From Glutinoglossum americanum (Eukaryota > Ascomycota > Geoglossomycetes > Geoglossales > Geoglossaceae): a stretch of DNA of 64,000 nt. This document shows, one piece after another, positions 1-11,439 of this stretch (position 1 is the stretch's first letter; each line of letters starts with the position of its first letter). Both the position numbers and the translations under genes were made by a program. The notes beneath the pieces are model-generated. The model was given only the letters and a program-made list of their open reading frames with translations, made no database searches and was not told where the DNA came from. The stretch is taken from assembly GCA_020080175.1 (NCBI GenBank), contig JAGHQL010000050.1, forward strand, positions 83,513 through 147,512, in the 5' to 3' direction.

Positions 1-1
1 T

Positions 2-1151
2 TCGAACCTTGCATGGAATTCGACAAACTCAAGCCTCGCAATCAAGGCCGCTTACAAACACCTCTTCAAAATACAATTTTCTGAGCTTTTACCGGTCCTG
101 CCCGAGGGCCTCCAGTACCCATCCAAGGTTCCTATTTTCATCATGGCTGATACGTCCGCGGCGTGGAATGAGACCATTATTCTCTATAAAATCCTGAAAC
201 TTTCTGGAGCTACAATATATTGGAGTGGACAAGAGGGTGCTTGGGACTATTTTACCCAACGCATCAATTTTGGCATACTTTTCGTAAGTGACATACCATC
301 TATACCACGCCTTTTTCCATTTCTTTACCGGGGTATACGCGGAAAGTATTGCTGACGTGAAATTGCTTCGAAAAGTTGCACAACAACTACCGACGCTACG
401 GCCTTGCAACCGTCCCAAGGCTCGCTTCAATCGTAAACAAACACATTACTATCTTTGAATTCGGTCGGCTGCACCACGAAAGCACCTCTAAACTGGCGGT
501 GACAAATCGAGGAAGTTTTGGTTGTCGCCGGTTATTCCCGCATGGTGGCTGTATACTCCTCACCGACAACATGCTAATGAACGACCCGAGAGGCTCTTAC
601 GAAGTCATTAGAGTATTTAAAAAGCGGTTAGAAGACAGCAAGTCAAATACATGGAAACTGGTCTTGCGCCCTGGAGATGTGGAGGGCTGGTGTCTCGGAG
701 CGATAGTTTCTAAAGCTAATATGGACAGTGAAGATTCTAGCACTGTAGTTGCGTGAGTGATCTCTTTTAATTTCTGTTGAAAGCCGCTAACACAAGGCAG
801 CCGATGCAATATCTTTCAGGAGATTTCCGAATTTATTTACACGGGCCCAGAAAACTTGCACAATAATCCTGATGGGTTTAATATTAGGCAAATCGCTGGA
901 GATTCTGTGTCGGGAGGCAACGATGCATTACTTCAAGTTCAAAACCTAGCCCTCTGGGCTAATAGTAATTGCACAAAATACCGACGCTTTATAGCAGTTA
1001 ACCCTACTCAAAATGTTCCTGGGGCTGAGGATTTTCCAATTGTAAGTAATCAATATGATTAAAGTTCAAAATGTGAAAATTAACGGAGGATAATACCATA
1101 TAGGTGGAATTGATGTTGCCTGAGCAGTTTATCCGAAAACATGCTCATTAA
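2..1151 (+). CDS. Unrecognised protein, C-terminal part (5' end outside window)
   Basis: I do not recognise this protein. The reading frame is open from base 2, so the gene begins left of the window. Four exons, 2-283, 376-752, 801-1041 and 1104-1151, join in phase (948 bases, 315 residues and a TAA). Donors are GTAAGT, GTGAGT and GTAAGT; acceptors are AAG, CAG and TAG. The agreement of three junctions with an open frame is the main evidence that this is a real gene and not chance ORFs. The product is soluble-looking, with no clear membrane segment, and has a WKLVLRPGDVEGWC stretch and a Gly/Asn-rich NPDGF...SVSGGND stretch near the end. An ATG at 143 lies inside the open frame, but the frame upstream of it reads like protein too, so it is probably not the start. 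It converges on BRX1. Function unknown. Confidence 0.5.
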
Positions 1152-1952
1152 TAGCAGCAGCTTATCATAACTACTTTAACTGCATCACAGTGATAAGTTA
1201 AAGTTTTATGTTCCAAACTATCCACCTCGCGCTACTACAGAACGACAGCTATAGTAGAACCTCGATATCTTGCTGACTAATCGACTGGAGATACTACAGT
1301 TTCTCTTCCACAGGTGTTCTGTCCAACTGAGAAAGATATCAGATAAGAGACGATGGGGAAGGGGTGACTATGGAGTAGATGACTATAGAATGGGAGAAGT
1401 ATAAAGTTGAAAAGCCGAACAAAAATAATCCCCCCTTTAAGCTGTTAGGGAATTAAGGACTATCGAACGGGTATCAGGTTGATAGTGGGAGTAGTTTGCT
1501 TTTTCATATGTTTTCTATGTGTCGGCAACGGCGATCACCGATACCTTGTAGGATGGAGGAGAAAGAAGTACCGCATGTTCACTCTTGGATGACAAACAGA
1601 AAACTTGTTTTTTTTTTACATGAGCCCAGTTCACCCCTTTTTGTGGGTGACGCTATATACCCCACTCAAGTTCTTTGTCCGCCTCTTCTTAGCCTTATGA
1701 TGTGCGTTACAGATAACGTCACTGCGTCATTTCGGTCGTGGTTTTTCCTTTGTCTACTTGTCCGTTGTGCGGACATGAAAGGTGGGGAGTGAGAGAACTT
1801 CCTATTCTCTTTGAAACGCTTTTTTTTCCGGTATCAAAGAACCCCACACGTAGCTTTTGTCTCGAGATTAGCGTGCGTAGTGCCCGGGTCGAACTTTAGT
1901 AATCTATATGTAATATGTACATACAAATCCGCCGCCCACCCCCCTTCCCGCA
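1152..1952. other. Convergent intergenic region
   Basis: This is the space between the end of the left-edge gene and the end of BRX1. It holds 3' flanks and small T-rich runs. I see no coding exon, RNA gene or repeat in it. Confidence 0.6.
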
Positions 1953-2994
1953 CTACGCGAAAAGCACACCATCCTCTAACTCCCCTCTCTTCGCCCCGGG
2001 GACCTTGCTCCTCAGCCCCAACTCCCCCTTCTTGACGGCCCTCCTGACCCCTTCCTCGCCCCTCCTGTGGTACCTCCCCGCTTTCCGGAGCCTGACCTCC
2101 TGCCTGAGCACGTTGGGGCTCACGAACTCGCGGTTCTGGTATATGAGCGGCCCGCCGAACGAGGACTCCTGGATCAGGATCGGGGTCATGACGAAGCGGG
2201 GGCCGATTTCGGTCAGGGAGAGCGTCGGGTCGTTGGGGTTTAGAGCGGGGGAATCGTCGGCGTCGTCGGCGCCGCGAGCGTGAGCACCCCCCACTCCAGC
2301 CTCCACCTCGTTGATCTGATAGCACCGAACCCAAATCCTCCCGTCGACGATCGAAAACCCCATGACCCGATCCACAAACGGCTTGCTCCCCCTCGCGCCT
2401 CTCGGGACCCCGAACGCCTGCGCCAGCATCTCCTTCAGCAGCCGCCAGTGCGGCGCGCCGTCGAACGCGGCGTCGAAGCTCAGCACCGGCCTCGACCCCT
2501 TCAGGCAGTTCCCCGGGAAATGCAGCTCCTCCATGGTGTGCAGGTTCTGGAGGTGGAGCTTCGCGGTCGGGCCGTTGGGCGGCTTGCTGAGCCACAGGTA
2601 GAGGTCCTGGGCCTTGCGGGCTTCGAAGAAGAGGATGTTGTTGCAGTTGTAGAGGTCGGCGAGCTCGTTCAGTTGGTGCAGGTGGGTTTTGGTGTCGAGT
2701 TTGGCGTCTTTGCGGGAGTGGGGGAGGAGGGCGTGGAGGTCGTTGAGGAGGTGGCGGTGGCTGGGTGGCCGGGTGGATGGTTAGTTAGGTGTTGGAGCGG
2801 AATGGGTCGTCGATGTTGAGGTTTGGAAGTTCTTTCAATTTCTTGATGGCTGGTACGCACCGATACGTTACACCCCTCGACGATAGAATCAAGACTCTCT
2901 GCTTGTTCTTCCGCACACGGCCATCAGCGGTTTCCCCAGATTTCTTCTTCCCATCTCCGTTTGTCTGCGACAATGATTTGTAGACTGCTGCCAT
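1953..2994 (-). CDS. BRX1: Ribosome biogenesis protein BRX1 (Brix domain)
   Basis: This is a nucleolar assembly factor of the large (60S) ribosomal subunit, which acts in 27S pre-rRNA processing. Exon 1 is 2861-2994 and exon 2 is 1953-2760; the 100-base intron has a GTGCGT donor, a CTAAC branch site and a CAG acceptor, and splits an Arg codon. The product is 313 residues, close to yeast Brx1 (291). Family blocks are seen in order: an RVLILSSRGVTYRHRHLLNDL block near residues 35-55, YNCNNILFFEARK-QDLYLWLS, then NCLKGSRPVLSFD, a GVPRG...SKPFVDRV block, FSIVDGRIWVRCYQI, and EIGPRFVMTPI with FGGP-IYQN. The second exon is strongly GC-biased compared with its surroundings, which creates long antisense ORFs with no protein character. 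The C-terminal tail is Arg/Lys/Glu-rich, as usual. Identification is secure. Confidence 0.93.
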
Positions 2995-4227
2995 GGGTGT
3001 GCTTTCGGTGCTGGGAGTTCCAGGAAATCCCAGTTGAGGCTCTTCGGGCGCCAAGAAACATACCTCTGCCCGAATCCGGAGGGCGAGCAATGCCGCCCTG
3101 TGCTCGCGCGAGCGGGGTGAGCCAGTGCTGCGCAGGCAGTCGCCTCGATCAGTTCATCAACCAAGACTCTGTTCTAGCTAATTACATCGTTCACTCTGCC
3201 TTGCGTGCTGCTGCCGACCCGGCAGTGTCTCTACGTACGCCCATGGAGGCTAGGAGCACTCCACCCAAAGTTAGAGTCTGCAATGGATGTTGGTGATGAT
3301 TCAGTTATGCACTTGACGACAAAACAGTTTGTATCACAGCCAGCATTTCTGGGCAGGAAGATAACATGGAAGGCTGGTGTCTCTGCTACTTAGTATATTT
3401 AAAGGGTATCCTTGCTTTCTATGATTATCGAGCCCCTCGTTTCGTCTCAGAAATAAAACTGGTACTTCTTAGACGTAAGCTTCTAGACTGGAATAAATTG
3501 ACATGGGGTAGCTCACTGAGGCACCGTTCACAGAAATTCCCCCACATCTCCCAGCTCTCTTCACCTCCCTCATGCTCTTCTTCAAGAATAGAGATATTGA
3601 AACATGGCTTCCTTTGACATTTCGCATTCTCAATATAATGGATGATAGTAAGCGTACATATATGAAAATACTACTAAGCAGAGCTGACTATGTGACTTAA
3701 GGCTACGACAAACGATCCTAGTCATCTGAAGAATCATTACTATTTAGTGACGATGTCATCCTGAAAGTTGACTTGCCCTTGAGAGGGAAGCTCCAACAAG
3801 GATGACGGCCGTACAATAGTAGAAGCCATCAGAAATTGTACCAAGCATTGCTGCTTTGTAATTGATGGGTTCTCCCATTTATTTTCCGACCTTGTCTCGA
3901 AGACTCTATAGAACTTTTGTAGAGTCTTAAACAGATGCCCTGGTAAGAAGTCTAACAGACCAAAGCAGTCTCACTTATTGCATTGCATCAACTTCCTACG
4001 AGCGCATCTCTGTGATTTTATGCTGATGAATCGTGTCTGAAGTGAAGAGGCAAAAGAACTAACGAATGAAACTACCGTATGAAAATGAAATTGCACTGCC
4101 AATCTTGTCTCGGTGACCACCTCAAATCGGGAAAGGAAAGAATGCAAGTCAGAATTATAGCCCTCGAGCATCGTTCTCTTAAAAATTCTTCCGACTCGAT
4201 CGCCATTCAAGTCTAATTCCCATTGGA
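2995..4227. other. Intergenic: BRX1 promoter and WW-gene 3' flank
   Basis: Both flanking genes are on the minus strand. The stretch should hold the BRX1 promoter at its left end and the terminator of the WW-domain gene at its right end. Several short ORFs are present, but none shows a family motif or a consistent exon structure. I see no RNA gene. Confidence 0.55.
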
Positions 4228-7017
4228 CTAACGCGACCCTTGCTGCCACCCTTGGGTAGTGGGTGGGTATCCGCCAGGCCCCCCAGGCCCACCAGGTATC
4301 GTAGAGCCGTAACCTCCCTGCTGTGGTGGCTGCGGCTGCCCGTACCCACCGGGTCCACCAGGTCCGCCGGGTCCACTAGGTCCACCAGGCCCACCAGGCC
4401 CACCAGGCCCACCGCTGGTCGAACTAGGCGTTGTAGACCCATAGCCCCCCTGCGGCGGCTGTCCGTACCCTCCGGGCCCGGTAGGTCCAGTAGGACCCGG
4501 CTTGCCACCCGGTGAATACTGGCCATACGCCTGCTGTGTGCCCGGGCCTGAGCCTTGGCCTTGGCCAGGGCCTTGACCTTGTGCTTGGCCAGGGCCTTGA
4601 CCTTGTGCTTGGCCAGGGCCTTGACCTTGTGCTTGGCCAGGGCCTTGNNNNNNNNNNGGCCTTGACCTTGTGCTTGGCCAGGGCCTTGACCTTGTGCTTG
4701 GCCAGGGCCTTGGCTCGGAGATGAGTACTGGCCACCAGTCGGACCCCCCTGAAGCGGCGGCGGCGGTGGGTAGCTGTCGTATCTGCTGCCCTGTTGTGAT
4801 GGCGGGTAGTTGCCATGGGGGGGTGATGGGTGGGGTTGCGAGTGGGGCTGCGATTGGCCATATGGCGAAGGAGGGCCACCTTGAGGTGGAGGAGGGTAAG
4901 ACTGGTTGGGATTGGAAGGCTTCTGCCCATAGGGAGCGGTTTGTCCCGGGGGCGGGGGAGCAGATGCGCTGTACGATTGTTGGCTGTATGGTGGTTGATT
5001 CTGCCCCTGTGGTGGCTGCTGACCGTATGGTGGTTGAGCCTGTCCCTGTGGTGGAGTCGGAGTCGGCTGGCCGTACGATAGCGGGCGTCCTTGCCCTTGC
5101 GGCGGGGAGTTTTGACCATAGGGTGGGTGGGGCTGTCCTGGTGGTGGAGGCTGTTGGTTGTATTGCGGACTCTGTCCCGGTGGTGGGGGGTAGGACTGGT
5201 TGGGTGGCGGCTGTTGGCCGTATGGCTGATTCTGTCCCGGTGGTGGGGGAAAGGACTGGTTGGGTGGCGGCTGTTGGCCGTATGGCTGGTTCTGCCCCGG
5301 TGGTGGGGGGTAAGATTGGCTAGGTGGAGGTTGCTGCCCATGTGGTGGGTTCTGACTTGGCGGCGGGGGGAATGACTGTCCATACGAATGCGGCTGCCCC
5401 GGGGGTGGAGGAAAGTTTTGTTGGCCTGGCTGAGGCGGCTGACCTGGTTGACCTGGCTGGCTAGACTGGCCGTAAGCAACCGCACCTACGGCCCCGTAGC
5501 CTGGTGTGCTACCTTGGTTAGGGGATAAACCGTAGCCTTGGCTAGGTTGTTGGCCATACTGTTGCCCAGGAGCGTTTGGCCCACTTTGTCCGTATGATGG
5601 GGTATTTCCAGGTTGGCCATGTTGGCCGGGGGCGTTTGGTCCACTTTGCCCGTACGATGGGGCATTTCCAGGTTGGCCAGGTTGGCCAGGTTGACCAGGG
5701 GCGTTTGGTCCACTCTGTCCATATGATGGAGTATTCCCAGGTTGACCAGGAGCTCCCGGCTGGCCAGGGGTCCCATATCCTTGCGGGCCAGATGGGTTGT
5801 ACTGGTTCTGTTGTCCATACGGTGTGGTAGGGTTCGGTGAAGAGCCCGGCTGGCCCGGCTGGCCTGGCTGGCCCGGTTGGTACTGCGCTGGGGGAGCTTG
5901 GCCTGTATAACCACCCTGACCAGGCGGCTGGCTAGAGGAGTAACCGTAGTCGTTTGGTTTAGTTTGCCCGTGTTGCTGAGAGTAAAATATCAGTGCATGT
6001 GTACAATAGCAAAAACTCCGTCATTGAAAGAACATCGAGCAAGGAGCATACCGACGACCCGAAGAGCGAGCCAGCAAGTCCTCCCAACAGGCCACCCGCT
6101 CCTGGTTGCTGCGAATGGCCACCAGAAGACGAGCCATGCCCCCCAGAGCCCGATTGCCCTTGAGGCTTACCCGCATGGAGCAAGTTCCCCGCAAGCTGTC
6201 CAACCAAACCACCACTCCCGTGCGACCCGCCTTGAGATCCTCCATGCGAACCTCCGCCCGACCCTCCGCTTAGAAAACTGCTAGCAAGGCCTCCCAAACC
6301 GCTCTGCTTCTGGGGCTTCCCATGACTGCCTAGTAGAAGATTTGTTGCCAGTCCCTTATACACCGCCTCAACCGTCAGCTTCTGCATCCAACTCTGCCAC
6401 ACCAACAAGGGCACTCACGCCAAGGCCTCCAGCCCTCGTACTGCTATACTCCTCCGTAGAGCCATCCGCAGCCCTCATCCCCCCTTCTGTCTCCGGCGGT
6501 TGCGAGTATGGGCCCGTCTGCGGCTGCGGGGTCGCTTCGGGGGTTGGCACCGTAGGGGCGGGGTGTTTCGGCACCTCCCACTGCGATACGCCGGTGCTGA
6601 GCTGCACAAAGTAATATTTACGAGAGATGCCATCCCATTGCGCGATCCTGAGAGATTTCCGGTGAAGTTAGTACGAGAAGGCGCCGAGAGGTTGGTGGAA
6701 GGAAAAAAAAAACATCACGGTCATGTCAACAACTGCACATCACCGCACCGACCCAAAAAAAAAAAAGACCCCTCAGACGGAACCCATCAAAACAGACACG
6801 CTCCTAACGCCGACAGCTATGAGATCCCACTGTGCAAATGTCCATGCGAACGTACGAGCACACGGGCATACAAAGTTTTCCCTCCCCGTAAAAGTGAAGC
6901 GCAGGAAAGTGAGAGTGGGGTAAAAACATACCAACCCTCTGGCAACTGCGGAGGAGATTCAGTTGGCCCCTCCTGATTCTGCGGCGTGGGCGGCTGCGCA
7001 GGCTTCGTGTCCGCCAT
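4228..7017 (-). CDS. WW-domain protein with very long Pro/Gly/Gln-rich tail
   Basis: A WW domain (residues about 25-60) binds proline-rich ligands. Exons are 6932-7017, 6419-6647, 6052-6366 and 4228-5975. The WW core is split by the first intron between its two tryptophans: LPEGW ends exon 1 and IAQWDG...STGVSQWEVP follows. A middle block is rich in GGLxGGLAG and Gly-Ser-His. The last 580 or so residues are low complexity: PGQPGQ repeats, YGQ...PPPPGQ repeats, an eight-residue PGQAQGQG tandem repeat, and a collagen-like GGPGGPGG end. The third intron could instead end at 6382 (37 bases), which keeps frame; I prefer 6367 (52 bases). An assembly gap lies in the tandem repeat. The pattern suggests a disordered, condensate-prone protein; the actual role is unknown. 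The WW domain is certain, the exact repeat length is not. Confidence 0.8.
4560..4712 (-). repeat. 24-bp tandem repeat (8-residue PGQAQGQG unit) around the gap
   Basis: At least five near-identical 24-base units are visible, encoding PGQAQGQG within the WW-gene tail. The array is interrupted by the run of N. Further, longer and less perfect repeats of about 60 bases occur in the same exon near 5150-5350 (YGQQPPP-type units) and 5570-5760 (PGNxPSYGQSGPNAPGQ units). Confidence 0.9.
4648..4657. other. Assembly gap (10 N)
   Basis: Ten N inside the 24-bp tandem repeat. Both the repeat phase and the reading frame show that 10 is a placeholder and not the true length (see findings). Confidence 0.99.
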
Positions 7018-8377
7018 CGTTCTCTTCCTCTGTCTTCAGTCGCGTACGGATGCCAACGAGAGAGGATCAGAGCCGTTTCGCTGTCGTTGTTTTTGTTGGC
7101 TGCTTGGACGTTTGGGGAGAGCGAGTAAATTGCTTAGTGGCGGGTGTGGAGACGGTTGCGCGCTGTGCGGTGCGCAGTGTGCAGCGTGCAACGTGCAGAG
7201 TGCAACGTGCAGCGTATGGTTTATATTTATGTGAGGGAATTTCTCTCGATTGGAGAACAATCGGTGTGGACTGGGGTGTACTGGTGGCGATGGATGATAC
7301 TACTACGCGCAGGCGGTAGAAGGGGATAACGATGCGAGGATGGGTGAGATGCGACCCAACTCTAACTGAGGTGCATATTGTGCATTCGTATCCGCCCTTT
7401 TCTTCTTTTCTTTTTCGCCGGAACACCCTTCGACTCTTCTGCGTGAGTGGGTGGTGTAGGAGTTGTGGTGGTGGGCAGATGGAAGGAATATTTATTATGA
7501 TCCCCGGGTGTTCGTTGGTTGGCGGTCGGAGGCCTGAAGCGCCTGAAGCGGGGGAGTCTGACGCTTGGGAGTCTGACGCTTGGGAGTCTGACGCTTCCTT
7601 TCCTTCTTTTCAGCCAAACCTGCAAACACGGCTAACGCAAACATGGCTAACGCGCTCGCAGGTTAACGTGCTAACGTGCTAAAGTGCTTCCCCTTCCCCC
7701 TGCCAACGCCAGCTTCACAGCCGCTCACCGTTCTGGCTGCAGCGTCGAGCAGAGCTGAAGCTGTGGAGACTGTGGAGACTGTGCCACGCGCTATTGGTCC
7801 CACCCACGCCACAGCATCATCACTATCGTGGCTGTGCAATCGCCAATTCGCTTTCTAACTCTCTCTCGGTCTTCCAGCCCCTCCCCGACTTCCGCTCAAA
7901 CTTCCTTCGATGCTGCAGTGACACCCATGCAGCGCAGGCTGCGGATGCCATCGATTCCGTTTCCCTTCTCTCCTTCGTGCCGCTCTACGGAACATCTCTG
8001 GACCGAGACGAGAAACCTTCGGGGTGGTGATCCCCCCCGATAAGGGAAGATAAACCTTCCTGAGTCTAGAGAGGTTCTTTCACTTTATTGGCTCGCGGCT
8101 GGAGAGTTGTGTAGTACAAAATGGGCATTCGTTGTTATCTTAGCGGGAATCTGTTGTTGTATGCAAGCATGTTGTGTTGTACGGTACATGCTTGGAGGGC
8201 AAACCTCTCTACCCATAGTGTGTGCGCGACAACTAAAGCAAAGAAATTCCCAAGAGCTATCGAACAAGAAAGAAGAAAAAATTGCAATGCCTGGTATCCC
8301 ACCTTGTTCCCAATCTATAGTTGCTTATTCCCTCTGCCTTGTAAGATACGATTTAATGTAGCACGCGCGAATTCTTG
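7018..8377. other. Promoter of the WW gene and 3' flank of the acetyltransferase gene
   Basis: This is 1.36 kb between two minus-strand genes. It holds short direct repeats: GTGCA-type motifs near 7160-7215 and a repeat cluster at 7532-7596. Short ORFs here have no recognisable protein features. Confidence 0.5.
7532..7596. repeat. Short tandem repeats upstream of the WW gene
   Basis: Two copies of the 9-mer GCCTGAAGC (7532-7549) are followed after two bases by three perfect copies of the 15-mer GGGAGTCTGACGCTT (7552-7596). No known site is recognised. Confidence 0.9.
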
Positions 8378-11300
8378 TTAGTAATCTGCCAACCTCAGCT
8401 TTCTCCCAACGTTCCTCCTGACTGTGCCCACAGCCTTCTCGTTCGGGTTGTCAATATCCTCGCTGCTCCTGAGTGCCTGGAGTAGCATGCCCGCATCGAA
8501 GAAGCCATCTAAAAAAAGGCAACGAAATGGGAAACGATCAGTATCTATGCTTTATGCTAAGACAGAAATGCATGCTAGGAGATAGTGCGGACAACACAGA
8601 ATGCGATCGGAAGGGTGGGGTTTCGGTGGTGGTGGAGTGCGTCGAGGAAGAGGAAGAGGAGGAGGAAGACGAGGAAAAGGAACAACGAGGGTAGGGAGAG
8701 GAAGGGGGAGTGGCAGCAACAGGAGCTGCGGCGGCAGCGGCAACGCTAGCGCCGCCGGGGGAAGCTGATGGGGTAAATATGGGCAGAAATGAAGACGCCT
8801 TGCATAAACAACGATGACCCGGGGGATTAGGGGTGGGTGTCGTACATCCTCCAAGCATGTCTTCTTCGGTCTCCGAGGGAGAATCATCTGGCATCCGGTT
8901 CCTACCGATGACGCCAGGAATCACCCTTCCACGGCTCTTCGCGTGCCCGCCGCTCAAGTGCGGACGTTCTTCGGCCTCGCGAGCCCGGCTAGTATTGGGC
9001 GAAGTGGCGCGGTGTTGTGTTTGGCGCAGTAGATAGCGGATCTCCTGGAAGTAGTTCTCCAGCGTGTTGACGAAGCGGTTGGTCTGTCTGTGTTTCGAGG
9101 AAGCACAAATGGATACGGACTCGTCTTTGATGATATAACCAATGCCGAAGCCATCACCTGACGTCGGGCCAAAACCAAACTGCCTCAGGGAAGGGTTGCC
9201 GCAATTAGATGTCGATAGGATGGTGTTGTTTATCTTGTCCCAGCCAGCGTCCGCGAATAGAGCAGGCATTGTGTGGGTTGTAGGCCTGCTGGGTGTGTTC
9301 CCGGGTTGCAACCCATGCAATCCATCATCAGGAAGGCCTAGCGCCTGGCCAGGGTTATGAGAGCCGGGCTCAGGCTCATCTTCAACCGCGCTTGAATAAC
9401 CATTTGAGCTCATCCCATTACTACTTGCTGCTTCCGCACCTTCGTCGTCTAGCGCTCTCTGCCACACACAAAAAAGTGCGTAGAGGTGGCGATCATGCCC
9501 GAGCCCTTTCGCGCATTCTTTAATATTAGCGGAGTGTTTCTGGCAAGCTATCTTCAAAGCATCCACCTTCTCCTTCGGGGGCACATCAGCCCAGAACTTC
9601 TTGACAAACCTGACTGATTCTTCAGTGACCGAGCGGACAGCCTCTGTTCGGCCGTGAAGGAAGACCTTGGTCATGGCAGGCTCATATGTGCACTCGACTC
9701 GTCCGTAAAGACCATAGTATGCAGCTTGATATGCCATTTGCACAAATGCATCTGGGGAAAATCCCATGGAGGTGATGAAGTTCTTGCCGTAACCCGAAAA
9801 CTCCAGAGTCTGGAACTCGTTCTGATTAATGAGGTCCGCCAACCTGGTCTCCGCAAATCGTAAGGCTGTGTTTAGTTCCGGGATCATGGTCCACTCGAGC
9901 TTGTGCGGGGTGGTGCTAACGTCTCCAAAACTGGTGAGATCTCTCTTCGACGGATCAGGGCTTGCAGATGCCCACATAGTCGGTGCCTGGCCATTAATCG
10001 TCCGGGCAAACCGTAGGATTGTATCCGTGTAGACATCGCTGGCCATCCGCAGAACCGTATGCCCATCCACACCGGTATGCTCAAAATTTATTCCAGCGCT
10101 GCCGTTGTTGCAGACGATGATTTGCAGTTTGTCATACCAACGATTCGTGCAAGTCCCAACTTGAACACCATCGACCACCTCGCTTGTTCCGCAGAGCATG
10201 TTCATGCACAGGTCAGCTCCGGTCTGCGGCGAGGCATAATCCAGACAAAGTATGAACAACGAAGAGTCGACGATCGCGAGGCATTCAGCATTGTTAGAGC
10301 CCTCCTCCCTCGTGAGGACATCTCTTAAACTGGCCCATACTTTTCGGTTCTCCGTGCTCAGCACACCTAGCGCGCCCTTTGCGGCTTCTTTGATAGGTGT
10401 CTTCTGCGCATCTTCTACGATTGCCTGAAGATTTAGGGCTACATCCTTCTCGGACATGATAAGGTCTGAGTTGTCATCCAAGACGTCGAACCAGTAGAAC
10501 TGACCGCGACACATTACTACAAGATGCTTCGAGGTCGGGTCTTGATGGATCTGGCAGCCGTTCTCCGTCGGTACTCTTGCCGTGCCGAAGATGCGAGAGT
10601 ACTGATACATACAGAGTGGTTGCCCACGTACGGTATCCGGGGGTAGCTCTTCCTTTCGGATAGCTCGGACAAAAGATAGAGCGGAGATGACGAGGGAGGC
10701 GGCTCGTGTGACTTGGTTATTCCTAGCTGGCGTGGGGTCATCTTCAAGGAGAAAGCTACGTTTATGTTAGATATGAGCGAGGCCTATGATAGCGGGCAAT
10801 GGCATACAATGGATTGAGATTTAGGACGACAGCTGTGAGATCGTCAGCATGTCTACCGGGGGGGATACATCCTTTCTAGCAAGCTTTGACTTACGATTGT
10901 CGAAATTAAGATATGAATCGTACCCTAACGTAACCCGTTAGCTGCTGCGCTCTATACCCGCTGACAGCATAAACAAAATTGGGCTCCAAAGGCTCCAACC
11001 ATTCACGGAGGCGATACTTACAGAACTGCTCGATATAACTTGTTTTGCTACCGGCATATTTCTTCAACCTCTCTTGTAACTCCGGGCCCTCGGATCTCAA
11101 GAACGCCTGTACTGCAGCAGCGGACTCCTCTTGCTCTCGACCCGACTGCAGCGGTTGTAAGGCCTCCAAGTATTTCCTACATGACGACTCAAGATCTGGT
11201 ATAGGCAGCTTTGGGAGCCGATCTTCATGAGCAAATGTGATCCCGGGCCGATGAGTCTGCCCGTAGTAGGATATAGGATCTCGAAGGGTTGCGGGAAAAG

Positions 11301-11439
11301 AGTTTGCAGTATTCTGTGCGGATGAATCTGAGGGATTGTTTTCTGAGCCGGCGGCGGCGGTTGACGCCAACGCGGCTGGCGCCAATGCCGCCATGGACTG
11401 GTTTAGAGACTGGGACATTGCGAATGTACGAACTGGCAT
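8378..11439 (-). CDS. Carnitine O-acetyltransferase (YAT2-like, cytosolic type)
   Basis: It transfers acetyl groups between CoA and carnitine so that acetyl units can move between peroxisome, cytosol and mitochondria during growth on fatty acids, acetate or ethanol. Exons are 11022-11439, 10895-10924, 10808-10832, 8846-10755 and 8378-8508 (837 residues). Two of them are micro-exons of 30 and 25 bases, which encode the conserved WYDSYLNFDNP-VVLNLNPFF segment. The catalytic histidine is in NFEHTGVDGH, and the carnitine/CoA-binding region follows. The end LGGYGFFDAGMLLQAL is joined across a 337-base intron that holds a purine-rich repeat. The first ATG is at 11439; MSQSLNQ eight codons downstream is an alternative. 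No clear mitochondrial or peroxisomal (SKL) signal is seen, which fits the YAT2 class and not CAT2. Confidence 0.9.
8640..8700 (+). repeat. Purine-rich (GAGGAA) low-complexity tract in an intron
   Basis: GA-rich simple sequence lying inside the last intron of the carnitine acetyltransferase gene. On the coding strand it reads CT-rich and can be mistranslated as poly-Ser. It does not belong to the protein if the spliced end is right. Confidence 0.7.

Noticed and set aside
1834-2819. Long ORFs in other frames over BRX1, both strands
   Set aside because: Arg/Glu/Pro-rich shadows produced by the GC bias of the BRX1 exon; no motifs.
4512-5323. Plus-strand Val/Gly-rich and Trp-rich ORFs opposite the WW-gene tail
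   Set aside because: Antisense readings of the Pro/Gln repeats; simple periodic composition without protein features.
8538-8845. Continuation of the carnitine acetyltransferase into a poly-Ser and His tail
   Set aside because: The frame is open through the intron, but splicing at 8845/8509 restores the conserved YGFFDAGMLLQAL end, so the poly-Ser reading is intronic.
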